Below, in pieces: positions 34,246-49,913 of a stretch of DNA of 64,000 bases (position 1 is its first letter; each line of letters begins with the position of its first letter). The stretch spans positions 95,837,844 through 95,901,843 of the forward strand of contig CM060694.1 in assembly GCA_030686995.1 (NCBI GenBank), in the 5' to 3' direction. The position numbers and the translations under genes are program-made. The notes below the pieces were generated by a model. The model was not told where the DNA came from, did not search any database, and worked only from the letters and a program-made list of their open reading frames with translations. This DNA is from Artemisia argyi (Eukaryota; Streptophyta; Magnoliopsida; Asterales; Asteraceae).

Positions 34246-34590
34246 ATCTTACTGAAAAATATATACACAAAGACTATCAACAAAACCTCATGATAACCAA
34301 ATCAAATACTCGTTAAATGCAGACATACACAGTCACAAAAACAAAAGTTTCATTTTAGCATAGTTTGCTAGAAGATAAACAATACAACATCATGATCACT
34401 ATCAGAATCAAATACCTATCGACCCTATTTGTCACAAACTTACCTAAATCATAATATATAAAACTTTAAGGTTATGCATACATGATATATCTAGCCATGT
34501 TAATGATCAACAATTCAAATTATATAAACACATATTAACGATACAAAACTTTATTTATAACATAAATGGCGGAAGATATGTAGCGTTTCT
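34246..34590 (-). promoter_or_regulatory. Upstream region of the kinase gene
   Basis: 345 bp separates the kinase ATG from the copia LTR. It may hold the 5'-UTR and core promoter. No clear TATA was assigned. Anything farther upstream has been displaced by about 11 kb of retroelement. Confidence 0.4.
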
Positions 34591-34756
34591 TGTTGGAAAA
34601 TTTAGTGCACTTGAGGGATCAATTCACACCTGGTAATGGGTTTGGAGGTATGGAGTATACACCCATTTGGTCACTGAATCCCCTGACTCAATAGTGGTTA
34701 TGTTGTGAATCTGCTGCTAGTTGATTCAGCTGCTAGTGTGTTTCCACTGATGTGTT

Positions 34757-34906
34757 AACGTTACCACTGCAAGGGTTATTGTTTCCACTGCAAGGGTTGT
34801 TGTTACCACTGCAAGGGTTATTGTTTCCACTGCAAGGGTTGTTGTTACCACTGCTAGTGTTAACATTACCACTGCTAGTGATAATGTTTCCACTGATAAC
34901 CACTGA
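34757..34906 (+). repeat. 21-bp minisatellite in the copia LTR
   Basis: About seven units of TTACCACTGCAAGGGTTATTG, alternating with a TTTCCACTGC...GTTGTTG variant. The later units change CAAGGG to TAGTG. It gives a spurious LPLQGLLF-repeat ORF. The same array is in the 3' LTR at 43104-43253. Confidence 0.85.
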
Positions 34907-34987
34907 TCCTATAATTATGGAAATTATTATGATATAATTAATGGGCCGTTAATTATACATAATACCATGGGCTAGGGTTTTGAGTAT

Positions 34988-35006
34988 TCTCTATTATAAA
35001 TAGAGA
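34988..35006 (+). promoter_or_regulatory. TATA region of the copia LTR
   Basis: TCTCTATTATAAATAGAGA is an inverted repeat centred on a TATAAATA box. It is the most likely core promoter of the element; the copy in the 3' LTR lies at 43335-43353. Confidence 0.5.
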
Positions 35007-36765
35007 TCACATCATTCTGCATGGAAATAAGTTATCATACGATATACTAAACACAAAACCCTAAACACTTCTATACGCATCTGGTTCTTGATTTGTGCCT
35101 AAAACAAGAACTTCACTTGGTCTTATCCCATAGAGATATTCGTGTAACCCAGGCATAGGGTCGAATAGTTTCTATTGGAAAGTGATACCACGATTTCAAG
35201 TGAATATCCGGTACCTTTATTGATTATCTTAACCCTAATCTGGGAACCGTTATACAAATAACAACCAACAATCAATAGAAACTATTAGTGATAATCAATG
35301 GCTGCTGCTATGAGACAAATAGCTGCTAACTTTTCCAAGTTGGAAAAGTTTGAAGGTGTGGATTTCAGAAGATGGCAGAAGAAGATGCAATTCTTGCTGA
35401 CCAGTATGAACGTGGTGTATGTTCTTACTACTGAGATTCCAGAAGATTTTGGAGAAGCTGCTACTATGGAGCAGATGAGAGCAAGAAGCAAATGGGAGAA
35501 TGATGATTATGTTTGCAGAGGTTTAATTCTCAATGGTATGTCTGATACTTTATTTGATATTTATCAGAATGTTGAAACTTCACAAGAACTATGGGATTCC
35601 TTGGAAGCCAAGTATATGGCTGAGGATGCATCAAGTAAGAAGTTCCTTGTAAGTAATTTTAACAATTACAAAATGGTTGATTCTAGACCTGTCATGGAAC
35701 AATACAATGAACTTCTTGGTATACTTGGTCGATTCACACAACACAAGATGAACATGGATGAGGCTATTTCAGTCTCTTGTATCATCGATAAACTTCCTCC
35801 TTCTTGGAAAGAATTCAAGCATATGCTTAAGCATAAGAAGGAGGAGTTAACTCTTGTTGAGTTGGGCAGTCACTTGCGCATTGAGGATTCACTCAAAGCT
35901 CAAGACATTGACAAGCCAAAGAGTAGCACTGCTACTGGTCCATCAGTTGTCAATATGGTGGAGCACAACAACTCCACCAAGTACAATGACAACAAGGGCA
36001 AGCGTAAGCATCAAGATAACACCAAATCTGATCTTAACAAGAAACCTAAGGTGACTTGTTGGAAGTGTGGGAAACCTGGACACTTCAGGAAAGATTGCAA
36101 GGGTGGTAAAGTTGGAAACAAATCCAATGGATCAGGCACAAGTGGAGGGAATGGTAACACCAATTCTCTGAAAGGTCAGAATGTGTTTAATAAGTCTTTT
36201 AAGATTTATTATGTTACATATATATCTGATATTTACTTTGTGCAGGATGATGATGTTGCTTGGTGGGTTGACTCTGGAGCTACAATTCATGTGTGTAAAG
36301 ATAGAAGCTGGTTCAAGACCTACAAGTCAATGAATGATGGTTCTATTCTTCACATGGGAAATGAGTCAACTGCCCTGGTGCATGGAAAAGGATGTGTTGA
36401 GTTGAAGTTTAGTTCTGGAAAGATTGTTTCTTTATTTAATGTTTTACATGTTCCTGATATTAGAAAGAATTTGGTTTCTAGTAGTGTTTTAAATAATTGT
36501 GGTTATAAACAGGTTATTGAATCTGATAAGTTTGTTTTGTCTAAAAATGGTGTGTTTATTGGTTTTGGTTATTTATGTAATCAAATGTTCAGACTTAATA
36601 TTGTTCATGATAATATTGATTCTGCTTTTATATCTACATCTAAACTTTATGATTCAAACCTATGGCATGAAAGACTTGGCAATGTACATTTTAAAAGAAT
36701 GCAAGATATGTCTAAGGATGGGTTAATTCCAGCCTTTGATGTGAACACTGAAAAGTGTAAAACTT

Positions 36766-39838
<3,073 letters not shown>

Positions 39839-42800
39839 AACTTGTATGTTGAACAAGATAACTAAGAAACCTTTTCAAGGAGCAAAACGTGAAACTAAAG
39901 TTTTGGGGTTAATTCACAGTGATCTTTGTGATTTACATGCTACTCCCTCTTTGGGGAATAAGAAATACTTTGTGACTTTTATTGATGATGCTTCTAGGTT
40001 TTGTCATGTTTATTTATTACATTCTAAAGATGAAGCATTAGATAAATTTAAAGTATTTAAAACTGAAGTTGAATTGCAACAAGGGTCTCTAATCAAAAGA
40101 TTAAGGACTGATAGGGGAGGTGAGTACATGGATACTCTGTATTTTCAGTCTGTTGGTATAATCCATAAAACGACTGCCCCTTATACTCCTCAGCAAAATG
40201 GTATTTCTGAAAGGAAAAACAGGGTGCTGAAGGAGATGGTTAATTCCATGTTGTCCTATTCAGGGCTGAGTCAAGGGTTCTGGGGTGAAGCTATGTTAAC
40301 AGCTTGCTATTTATTAAATAGGGTTCCCAACAAAAGGAACAAAGTTACCCCTTATGAACTGTGGACTAAAAAGAAACCTAACCTTAATTATCTTAGGATA
40401 TGGGGTTGTAGGGCTGTTGTAAGACTCCCTGATCCAAAGCAGAAAACTTTGGGTGAAAGAGGCATTGAATGCATCTTTGTTGGATATGCTGAGCATTCCA
40501 AGGCATATAGGTTTTATGTTATAGAACCTAATGAGTCTGTTTCAATTAACTCAATAATTGAATCAAGGGATGCAATCTTTGATGAGAACAGATTCTCATC
40601 TATCCCTAGACCAGGTCAAAGGATTCCAAATGGAACCAATGACAATGGTGTTTCAGAGGTTCCTACTGATGAGGTTCCTGCTGATGAGGTTCCTGCTGAT
40701 GAGGTTCCTGTTGAGGTTGTGGAACAACAACCTGAACCTGAGCTCAGAAGGAGCAATAGGGTGAGGACTCCAAAGTCATTTGGACCTGAGTTTCAATTAT
40801 ACTTAATTGAAGGTACAAGGATTGAGGTCTCTGACCAATACTCTTATTGCTTCATTGTGGAGGATGATCCCAAAACATTTGAAGAAGCAATGAAGTCCCA
40901 GGATGTTGCTTTCTGGAAAGAAGCAATTAATGATGAGATGGACTCCATCATGGGCAATAACACTTATGTGTTGACTGATCTACCACCTGGTTGCAAACCT
41001 TTAGGTAGCAAATGGATTTTCAAAAAGAAAATGAAGGTAGATGGAACTGTTGAAAAGTTCAAGGCAAGATTAGTTATTCAAGGCTTTAAACAAAAGTCAG
41101 GAATAGACTACTTTGATACTTATGCTCCAGTGGCACGTATCAGTACCATAAGATTGCTAATTGCTTTGGCATCAATTCACAATCTGATTATTCATCAGAT
41201 GGATGTGAAGACAGCTTTCTTGAATGGTGATTTAGATGAGGAGGTTTACATGAACCAACCTCAGGGCTTCATCATGCCTGGCAATGAAAACAAGGTGTGT
41301 AAACTGATTAAGTCTCTTTATGGACTAAAACAGGCACCTAAGCAATGGCATCAAAAGTTTGATGAAGTGGTTTTGTCTAGTGGTTATTTACTTAATCAAG
41401 CTGACAAATGTGTATATAGCAAATTTGATGAATCTGGTAAAGGAGTCATCATTTGTCTATATGTTGATGACATGTTGATCTTTGGCACTGACCAAAATCA
41501 AGTTGATCTTACAAAAGAATTTTTGTCATCAAAGTTCTCCATGAAGGATATGGGGGAGGCAGATGTTATCCTTGGTATAAGGATTAAACATGAAAGTAAC
41601 AAAATTTCTATATCTCAGTCTCATTACATTGAGAAGGTGTTAAAGAAATTTAATTACTTTGATTGTACTCCAGTGAGTACTCCTATGGATACAAGTGAGA
41701 AGCTAATGCCTAATACTGGCAAAGCTGTATCTCAACTTGAGTATTCTAGGGTGATTGGCTGCTTGATGTATGCCATGACTTGTACAAGACCTGATATTGC
41801 TTTTGCTGTGGGTAAACTGAGCAGGTATACTAGTAATCCTAGTGCTCATCATTGGCAAGCAATTCAGAGGGTCTTTAAGTATTTGAAGAGAACTATGAAT
41901 TATAGTCTCTCATATACTGGTTATCCTTCAGTATTAGAAGGATATACTGATGCAAGTTGGATCAGTAACACTGAAGACAATTCGTCTACAAGTGGCTGGG
42001 TATTCCTACTTGGTGGAGGTGCAATTTCTTGGGCATCTAAGAAACAAACTTGCATTACCAGTTCAACCATGGAATCTGAATTTGTGGCTTTAGCTGCTGC
42101 TGGCAAAGAAGCTGAATGGTTGAAAAACTTGCTTCTTGAGATTCCATTGTGGTCTAAACCTATAGCACCTATTTCTATCCGTTGTGATAGTGCTGCTACA
42201 TTGGCAAAGGCTTATAGCCAGATGTACAATGGGAAGTCTAGACACTTAGGTGTTAGGCATAGCATGATTCGTGAGCTTATCATGAATGGGGTGGTATCTA
42301 TAGTGTTTGTTAAATCTCAACAAAACTTAGCTGATCACTTGACGAAGGGTTTGGCTAGAGACTTGGTTTTGAAGTCTGCTACAGGGATGGGTTTAAGTCC
42401 AACTTAGTCACTGAATGCAAGGATACCCAACTCCCTTCTAAGGAAACTTGGAAGCTGAGTTCAATGTGGAAAGCTGATCATTTAGTGGACTGAAGCACAT
42501 GTATTACAAACATCCCAAGGTTGTGCTTGTTACCTGCTGAAAGGAGGATGAAGGCTTCACTTCTTAATGGTTAATTTTCTTTGAAAAAGTGCTAAGCAGG
42601 AGCATGAATTAAAGATGAACCACCTATGTAAATGTTGAAGTTTTGCCGCTTCAGGAAGCTTTGGACTTTTAGCTTTTACAACATTTATGAATTGGATATG
42701 GACACATGGCTTGTATAGTGTCAGGAGTATTTTAGTGTTTGAAAACTTGTGTGTATTTATCATCAGGTATTCAAATGGGTTGAAGGGTTCAATTCTTAGA

Positions 42801-42937
42801 ACACCCTGATTCTCGAATATTTGAAAGTATATGTACTAATGTGGAAATTCAATCCTCAGGATATTTTCATTTATGCACTTGTTTTGGTTTGTGTTTGAAT
42901 TTTCATGCAAAGGTAGTGAACTAAATTTGGGGAGGAT

Positions 42938-43617
42938 TGTTGGAAAATTTAGTGCACTTGAGGGATCAATTCACACCTGGTAATGGGTTTGGAGGTATGG
43001 AGTATACACCCATTTGGTCACTGAATCCCCTGACTCAATAGTGGTTATGTTGTGAATCTGCTGCTAGTTGATTCAGCTGCTAGTGTGTTTCCACTGATGT
43101 GTTAACGTTACCACTGCAAGGGTTATTGTTTCCACTGCAAGGGTTGTTGTTACCACTGCAAGGGTTATTGTTTCCACTGCAAGGGTTGTTGTTGCCACTG
43201 CTAGTGTTAACATTACCACTGCTAGTGATAATGTTTCCACTGATAACCACTGATCCTATAATTATGGAAATTATTATGATATAATTAATGGGCCGTTAAT
43301 TATACATAATACCATGGGCTAGGGTTTTGAGTATTCTCTATTATAAATAGAGATCACATCATTCTGCATGGAAATAAGTTATCATACGATATACTAAACA
43401 CAAAACCCTAAACACTTCTATACGCATCTGGTTCTTGATTTGTGCCTAAAACAAGAACTTCACTTGGTCTTATCCCATAGAGATATTCGTGTAACCCAGG
43501 CATAGGGTCGAATAGTTTCTATTGGAAAGTGATACCACGATTTCAAGTGAATATCCGGTACCTTTATTGATTATCTTAACCCTAATCTGGGAACCGTTAT
43601 ACAAATAACAACCAACA
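42938..43617 (+). repeat. Copia LTR shared by unit 1 (3') and unit 2 (5')
   Basis: Preceded by a PPT-like tract and followed, without a break, by the gag start of a second unit. It therefore serves as 3' LTR of one copy and 5' LTR of the next. Confidence 0.85.
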
Positions 43618-43644
43618 ATCAATAGAAACTATTAGTGATAATCA

Positions 43645-45112
43645 ATGGCTGCTGCTATGAGACAAATAGCTGCTAACTTTTCCAAGTTGGAAAAGTTTGA
43701 AGGTGTGGATTTCAGAAGATGGCAGAAGAAGATGCAATTCTTGCTGACCAGTATGAACGTGGTGTATGTTCTTACTACTGAGATTCCAGAAGATTTTGGA
43801 GAAGCTGCTACTATGGAGCAGATGAGAGCAAGAAGCAAATGGGAGAATGATGATTATGTTTGCAGAGGTTTAATTCTCAATGGTATGTCTGATACTTTAT
43901 TTGATATTTATCAGAATGTTGAAACTTCACAAGAACTATGGGATTCCTTGGAAGCCAAGTATATGGCTGAGGATGCATCAAGTAAGAAGTTCCTTGTAAG
44001 TAATTTTAACAATTACAAAATGGTTGATTCTAGACCTGTCATGGAACAATACAATGAACTTCTTGGTATACTTGGTCGATTCACACAACACAAGATGAAC
44101 ATGGATGAGGCTATTTCAGTCTCTTGTATCATCGATAAACTTCCTCCTTCTTGGAAAGAATTCAAGCATATGCTTAAGCATAAGAAGGAGGAGTTAACTC
44201 TTGTTGAGTTGGGCAGTCACTTGCGCATTGAGGATTCACTCAAAGCTCAAGACATTGACAAGCCAAAGAGTAGCACTGCTACTGGTCCATCAGTTGTCAA
44301 TATGGTGGAGCACAACAACTCCACCAAGTACAATGACAACAAGGGCAAGCGTAAGCATCAAGATAACACCAAATCTGATCTTAACAAGAAACCTAAGGTG
44401 ACTTGTTGGAAGTGTGGGAAACCTGGACACTTCAGGAAAGATTGCAAGGGTGGTAAAGTTGGAAACAAATCCAATGGATCAGGCACAAGTGGAGGGAATG
44501 GTAACACCAATTCTCTGAAAGGTCAGAATGTGTTTAATAAGTCTTTTAAGATTTATTATGTTACATATATATCTGATATTTACTTTGTGCAGGATGATGA
44601 TGTTGCTTGGTGGGTTGACTCTGGAGCTACAATTCATGTGTGTAAAGATAGAAGCTGGTTCAAGACCTACAAGTCAATGAATGATGGTTCTATTCTTCAC
44701 ATGGGAAATGAGTCAACTGCCCTGGTGCATGGAAAAGGATGTGTTGAGTTGAAGTTTAGTTCTGGAAAGATTGTTTCTTTATTTAATGTTTTACATGTTC
44801 CTGATATTAGAAAGAATTTGGTTTCTAGTAGTGTTTTAAATAATTGTGGTTATAAACAGGTTATTGAATCTGATAAGTTTGTTTTGTCTAAAAATGGTGT
44901 GTTTATTGGTTTTGGTTATTTATGTAATCAAATGTTCAGACTTAATATTGTTCATGATAATATTGATTCTGCTTTTATATCTACATCTAAACTTTATGAT
45001 TCAAACCTATGGCATGCAAGACTTGGCCATGTACATTTTAAAAGAATGCAAGATATGTCTAAGGATGGGTTAATTCCAGCCTTTGATGTGAACACTGAAA
45101 AGTGTAAAACTT
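43645..45112 (+). pseudogene. Second copia gag-protease copy, truncated
   Basis: Collinear with 35298-36765 at offset 8347, no indel. It covers gag, zinc knuckle, protease and the first half of the HHCC finger, and is then cut by a partial copy of LTR-B. Its finger reads LWHARLGH, the expected pattern, whereas unit 1 reads LWHERLGN. Integrase, RT and RNase H are missing. Confidence 0.88.
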
Positions 45113-45557
45113 TGTAACACCCCCAAAATACCGCAGCGGAAGACTGTGTCATAGGGGTGCTACTTCATAATACAAAGTATAAGTTATAGAAAACGAACTC
45201 TAAATGAGACGTTTTGAAAAGTTACCATTCGATTAATGAATTCAAAGTTACAAACATGAGATTCCAAAGTATGATACATAAATGTATACAAAATGTTTTG
45301 AATGATAAATGATAAAAGCGTAAGTCTTCAGAATATGCAGCTTGACTCTAAGTTCCACGCACTAGCTATCGCCTTACTAACCTGAGATAAACATGCTAAA
45401 GTGTCAACACAATGGTTGGTGAGTTCATAGAGTTTGTCTTAAAACAGTTGAAAAAGCCTCAAAAGAATGTTCACACAGCAAAGGCATTGAGAATCCACTC
45501 AGTTACAAGTCCCGCCATAAGAGACTTGTAACCTGTGTGTCCACAACCCACTGCTAA
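45113..45557 (-). mobile_element. Partial copy of LTR-B at the end of the array
   Basis: Matches 36766-37210 at the same 8347-bp offset, then stops within CTGCTAA. The nested LTR was thus already present when the copia was duplicated. The break carries an 18-bp direct repeat TGCTAAGAACTCGGTTTT (45552-45569 and 45582-45599), typical of end joining with templated filler. Confidence 0.85.
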
Positions 45558-46416
45558 GAACTCGGTTTTGTCAATAGTTCATGCTAAGAACTCGGTTTTT
45601 TACTAATGAAGGATACATCATTAATGGTGAGTATCCTCCAAGAGAAACAAAAGTTGGTGGACCATATTCATAACAAGTTTCTAAGTTGGGTAGCTTTGAA
45701 CAAACAGGCAGATTTATATGTATTAGTATGTAAATAGTTAGTTTATGTTAAACAAAATTCTGTTGGTTTCTCATGATTCATTTATCTTTAACAGATTCTG
45801 CCATATTTTCGAATTCATAAGATTCACCTTAAGGTTTTACGGAGTATATGGTAATAGAGTAGTTTTGAGTATTTTGATTTTGTATTTTCTGCATGACATG
45901 AATTGTGCGACAAATTTACCTTATGTGTCTTATCAAAATATTATAGTTATAACATAACACTCAACAACTAATAACCAAAATTGACACTTTAATCGAAGTT
46001 TTAGTACCATAAGCTTGGGACAAGCTACATGTAAACATTGCACAGAATTGTCTATTTGTTTGCACGTGTGAAGTAGGGTAGCTACCGAAGAAATGGATCA
46101 AAGAGACCATTTATCAGTTTCTTTACTGAATTTGTCACTGGTTAATCTTATTGCCCATCTGTCCTAAAAAGCCAAAAGAAACAGATCATCGATTAATGTT
46201 AAACTCAACAGAACATTGTATGGATTTACAAATTCTTAAAGAATTATAAAGGCTTCAAAGTTCGTAATCACTATTGATTCAGGAAGGAATGCCACAATTA
46301 CCATCTCCATCACTTTCTCGTTTCATCATTTTTGAAACCGGAAGTTTGGCCATACACATTATGACTTCTTTACCAGTGGTAAATAACTTACAAATCGTAA
46401 ACAAAACATTCCCTTC
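45558..46416. other. Region between the copia array and the coiled-coil gene
   Basis: No convincing ORF. It contains the break-associated repeat at 45552-45599 and presumably the 3'-UTR of the gene ending at 46417. Confidence 0.5.
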
Positions 46417-49400
46417 TTAGTGGACATTACGGCTAATTAACCCCTCAAAAATAGCGTAAAGGTCCTTGTTTTCTGGGCCAAAGATATCATCTGCCTTCTG
46501 TAAAGTATCCTGTGAGACCAGAAAATGAAAGAAAAGTGAAGGATTTGAGGGTAAGTTGGGTGAAAGAATACCGGAAAGTTATGTACACATACCTCCTTTG
46601 TTTGCTTGTGGGAGTTTAGTTCCTTCACATTTGCTAAAAAAGCACTAAACTGCTCATATGACAATCTACCCCTGATATATGTAATGCAACACCAGTAAGA
46701 AGTAAGAACAACTTGAATGGCAGAAATGGGCTCATTTTAGCTATCAGATTTGTCAAAATCATGAAAATTTTACAACCAGTGACCGATGTCACAATAGTAA
46801 TTTCAATGGAACATAGGTAGTAACTGGGAAGGGTGATTAAACCTAACTACTTAAGGGATACAAAGGTAAACAGTTAAGCCTCGTGGTTCGAATCATAGTT
46901 TATTTAGTTACTATATCTGTATGCAAGTTTGGAGTGTCAGATTTATCAAAGGAACCGCTTTTTGGATTTTTATTTTCACTATTAGATTAGCAGTTAATGC
47001 ATATTACCTCACTTGTCTGAAAAATTCTTTACCATCCACACGGGTCCGTCCTGCAATAAGCACAAAGGAATTAGCATCAGTGGCATCAGCCATTGCGTTA
47101 ATGGGTTATTTAATTATAGTATGCTGGTATAATGTGAATTTTAATGAAACCATAATTCCATTTTAAGAACAAAAATATGAAAGTAAAATATGCAGTAATC
47201 CAGCATCCACACCTCCTGACATGGAGCCGTATGGGCTTGAGGTTGCCGATGAGAAGGATCCAGCATCAGACATGCTTCTTGGTGGTCCAAAAGATATAGA
47301 GTGCCTTCTTGGAGAAACAGGCTTAGACGTCCTCTTTGGGGATCCTGATGCTGATAGGCTTGGAGGTGATCCAGGAGGTGTTAGCCGAGGTGTGCTTGTT
47401 TGTGATGCTAACAACAGGCCCGGTGGAATACGAGGTCTTGGGACTGAGTATGAAAGAAAAGCAGAAAATAGCTTTAGATTCAGTGCAATATATCAATCAA
47501 TTAAGACGAGTAGCAGGGGATATTATCATTATATATGTAGCTCACCATCTGTCACAGGCTCATCTTGATAGGAGTTTTGTACAGAACTTTGTACATCTGA
47601 TGACTGGCTCATTATTGAAGGACTTGGAGGTGGCGGGGTCTCCTCTTCGTCTTAGAAAAAAAAAATTAAAATATATTGTCATCTGAAGCTCATCTATGAA
47701 TTAGAAATATGTGGAGTCAAATAAAAAATTAGGTAACCACCAGTAACTGATTGAGACGATAAGCTTGTATGGTTTGGCGCGGTTGATGCAGCAACCGGAG
47801 GATCCTTAGCCTGCAAAAAAAAGGAAATTTTGAATGAGGGGATTGGTTAGCCCATGGGACTAATTGAATGGAATAGTAGCCAACTGTCACATTCTAGTTG
47901 AATATTGGGAAACCAATTATGTTTTTGCTATTTAGTCACTGAACTATTATTTTGTTGCCATTGAAGTTTTGGTATTGACTGGTGACACGGGGATTTAGGT
48001 GATAGCCAAATGATGGCTTTTAGGACTGTATAGTATCAATAGTATGTGGCTCCCAACTTGGCAATAAAGTGAAATTTGGTTGCTATCCGGTGCAACAAGC
48101 GTTATATTACTGAACAAAGGATGGTCAGCCTTCTAAGAATTAGAATATCATATTGTCAAAGTTCAAAGTATTCTGCTCTGCTCTTATTCTACATATGCAA
48201 CATACGGGGTAGACCTCAAACGAGAAAAGAAAGTTGTTTATTGATTGTACTAACATATAAAGGAATTACTTACAGCACTTCCATCTTCATCTTGAAGCGA
48301 CATCATGAGCGTCTTCCTGAAGCTCTCCAACTGCATTAATAAAAAAATTCGATTCAGGTGAGAAGTTAAGGGGGAGTGTTTGGCATTACATTTTAAAAGT
48401 ATCATAATCTGTTGTAGAAGATAGTGTTTGGATGTGCTTTGTTTCAGGGTGTGATGAGCAGATAGCAATGTTTGAAATTTAGTTACTTTGAGTATCTACC
48501 TGTAAAATGAGTAATGACTAGTACATTAGTTAATTCAAAATGCTTATGTGAGATGATTCTAATAACATTATCTCCCAACATATTCAACCTAAAACTTTTT
48601 CGGATAGATTTATTTGAGTTTATTCAACAAACTTATGTTTTTTTCAAGTATAAGCAGAAACATAATTTGATTATCACAACTTGGAAACATAGTAATTTTT
48701 AGAAACTGGGTACATGTTTGTTGACAATCTCGAAATTTAGTAGTTAGTGTATCGAATAACACTTTCCTAATACAATATTAATCAGATAATCATTTCTAAA
48801 AAGCAAGGTTAATGGAGAACATAGCTTTTCTCTCCAATGACTTGAGCAAGTTCAAGTCTTTGGATACTATCCCCCTCACACCAAGCAATTATTATAGCTT
48901 TACCATGACTTTTATGTTCATGAGTTGTGTTTGATGAATAGCCTTTATGACAAAAACTTCAAAATAGCCTAATGCATAATGGATGCTCATCACCAAATTC
49001 TTAATAAGATCAAAGCCACTTAAAGCAGTTGGTTGTGCATTTATACCAACAATTCAACCAAAAAAAAAAAAAAAAAAAAAAAAAAAAGGACTTTGATCTT
49101 AAACATGGATATTGACATTTCCATACACGCGGATTATTAAATCTGGATTCAACAAATTGTGATTTCCATTATATAACAGCAAATTCACTATCAGATAACC
49201 CAAATTAGTCCAAAATTTACTCACCCTCCTTATGATGAATAAAAAAGCACCAACAGATTCCAAATCTTCAATTACATATTTATAAAAACATAAGAACAAC
49301 TTAAATTACCTTAGCTACATCACGATTCAACTTCTTAACTTGTTCTGACAACGATGCATTCTCGTTCAACAAAACTTCCTAACAACATAACAAAACAATA

Positions 49401-49477
49401 ACATAAACACCATAATCATTCATTCCAGCAAGAGTGTATTACTTTATCCGTCATAAAATTATTTTCCACAAACCGAG

Positions 49478-49513
<36 letters not shown>

Positions 49514-49913
49514 ATATTCTTTAAAGTTTTCTTACTGGTTGGAAAATTTTATACGAAAAGTTTAATTTTGGACGTACTAAAATGAAAAGATGGACAATAA
49601 TTTTAGGACGACCTACTATATAATACAGTAAAACATTTAAATCTAAATAACTAACTTTCTGTTGATCAGCGCGGGAAAGTTTCTCAACAGCCTCAGACAA
49701 AGCAACATTAAGTGACTCAACCTGCGCCCGAAGATTCTCGACAACGACATCCCGGTCAGCGAGCTGGTCGCGTAACACAGAAGATTCGCTTTCAAGAGCT
49801 GAGATTCTAGTAAAGAGTGCAACTGAAGTTATTTTACGCGCCAAATCTAGTTGTTCAAATGGGTCAGATGGCAACACTTCCAACACTTCAGATGGAAGAT
49901 CAAATGTTGTCAT
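46417..49913 (-). CDS. Coiled-coil protein, At4g15545-like family
   Basis: Exons (minus order): 49913-49656, 49378-49310, 48330-48274, 47810-47741, 47650-47546, 47443-47213, 47050-47008, 46671-46593, 46509-46417. Phases agree and give 334 aa. The N-terminus (DLPSEVLEVLPSDPFEQLDLARKITS) matches the start of the plant family annotated as uncharacterised protein At4g15545. A coiled coil (about 36-110) follows, then a Ser/Pro-rich linker with ASGSPKRTSKPVSPRRHS (basic SP sites, possible phosphorylation), and a conserved C-terminus (VDGKEFFRQV, LSYEQFSAFLANVKELN, KADDIFGPENKDLY). The biochemical function is unknown to me. There is no signal peptide or membrane segment. Introns hold poly-A runs at 49062-49087 and 49480-49511. 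Confidence 0.88.

Larger units (their letters stand above)
34591..35270 (+). repeat. Copia 5' LTR (680 bp)
   Basis: Matches 42938-43617 at a constant offset of 8347. It contains a 21-bp minisatellite and a TATA box. The left TSD cannot be confirmed because the right end of the array is deleted. Confidence 0.8.

Noticed and set aside
40314..40496. Short ORFs antisense or out of frame within the copia polyprotein and other genes
   Set aside because: Shadow frames of clearly identified coding sequence.
47221..47686. 115-aa and 116-aa plus ORFs
   Set aside because: Antisense to exons 5 and 6 of the coiled-coil gene, whose splice sites and phases fit the minus strand.
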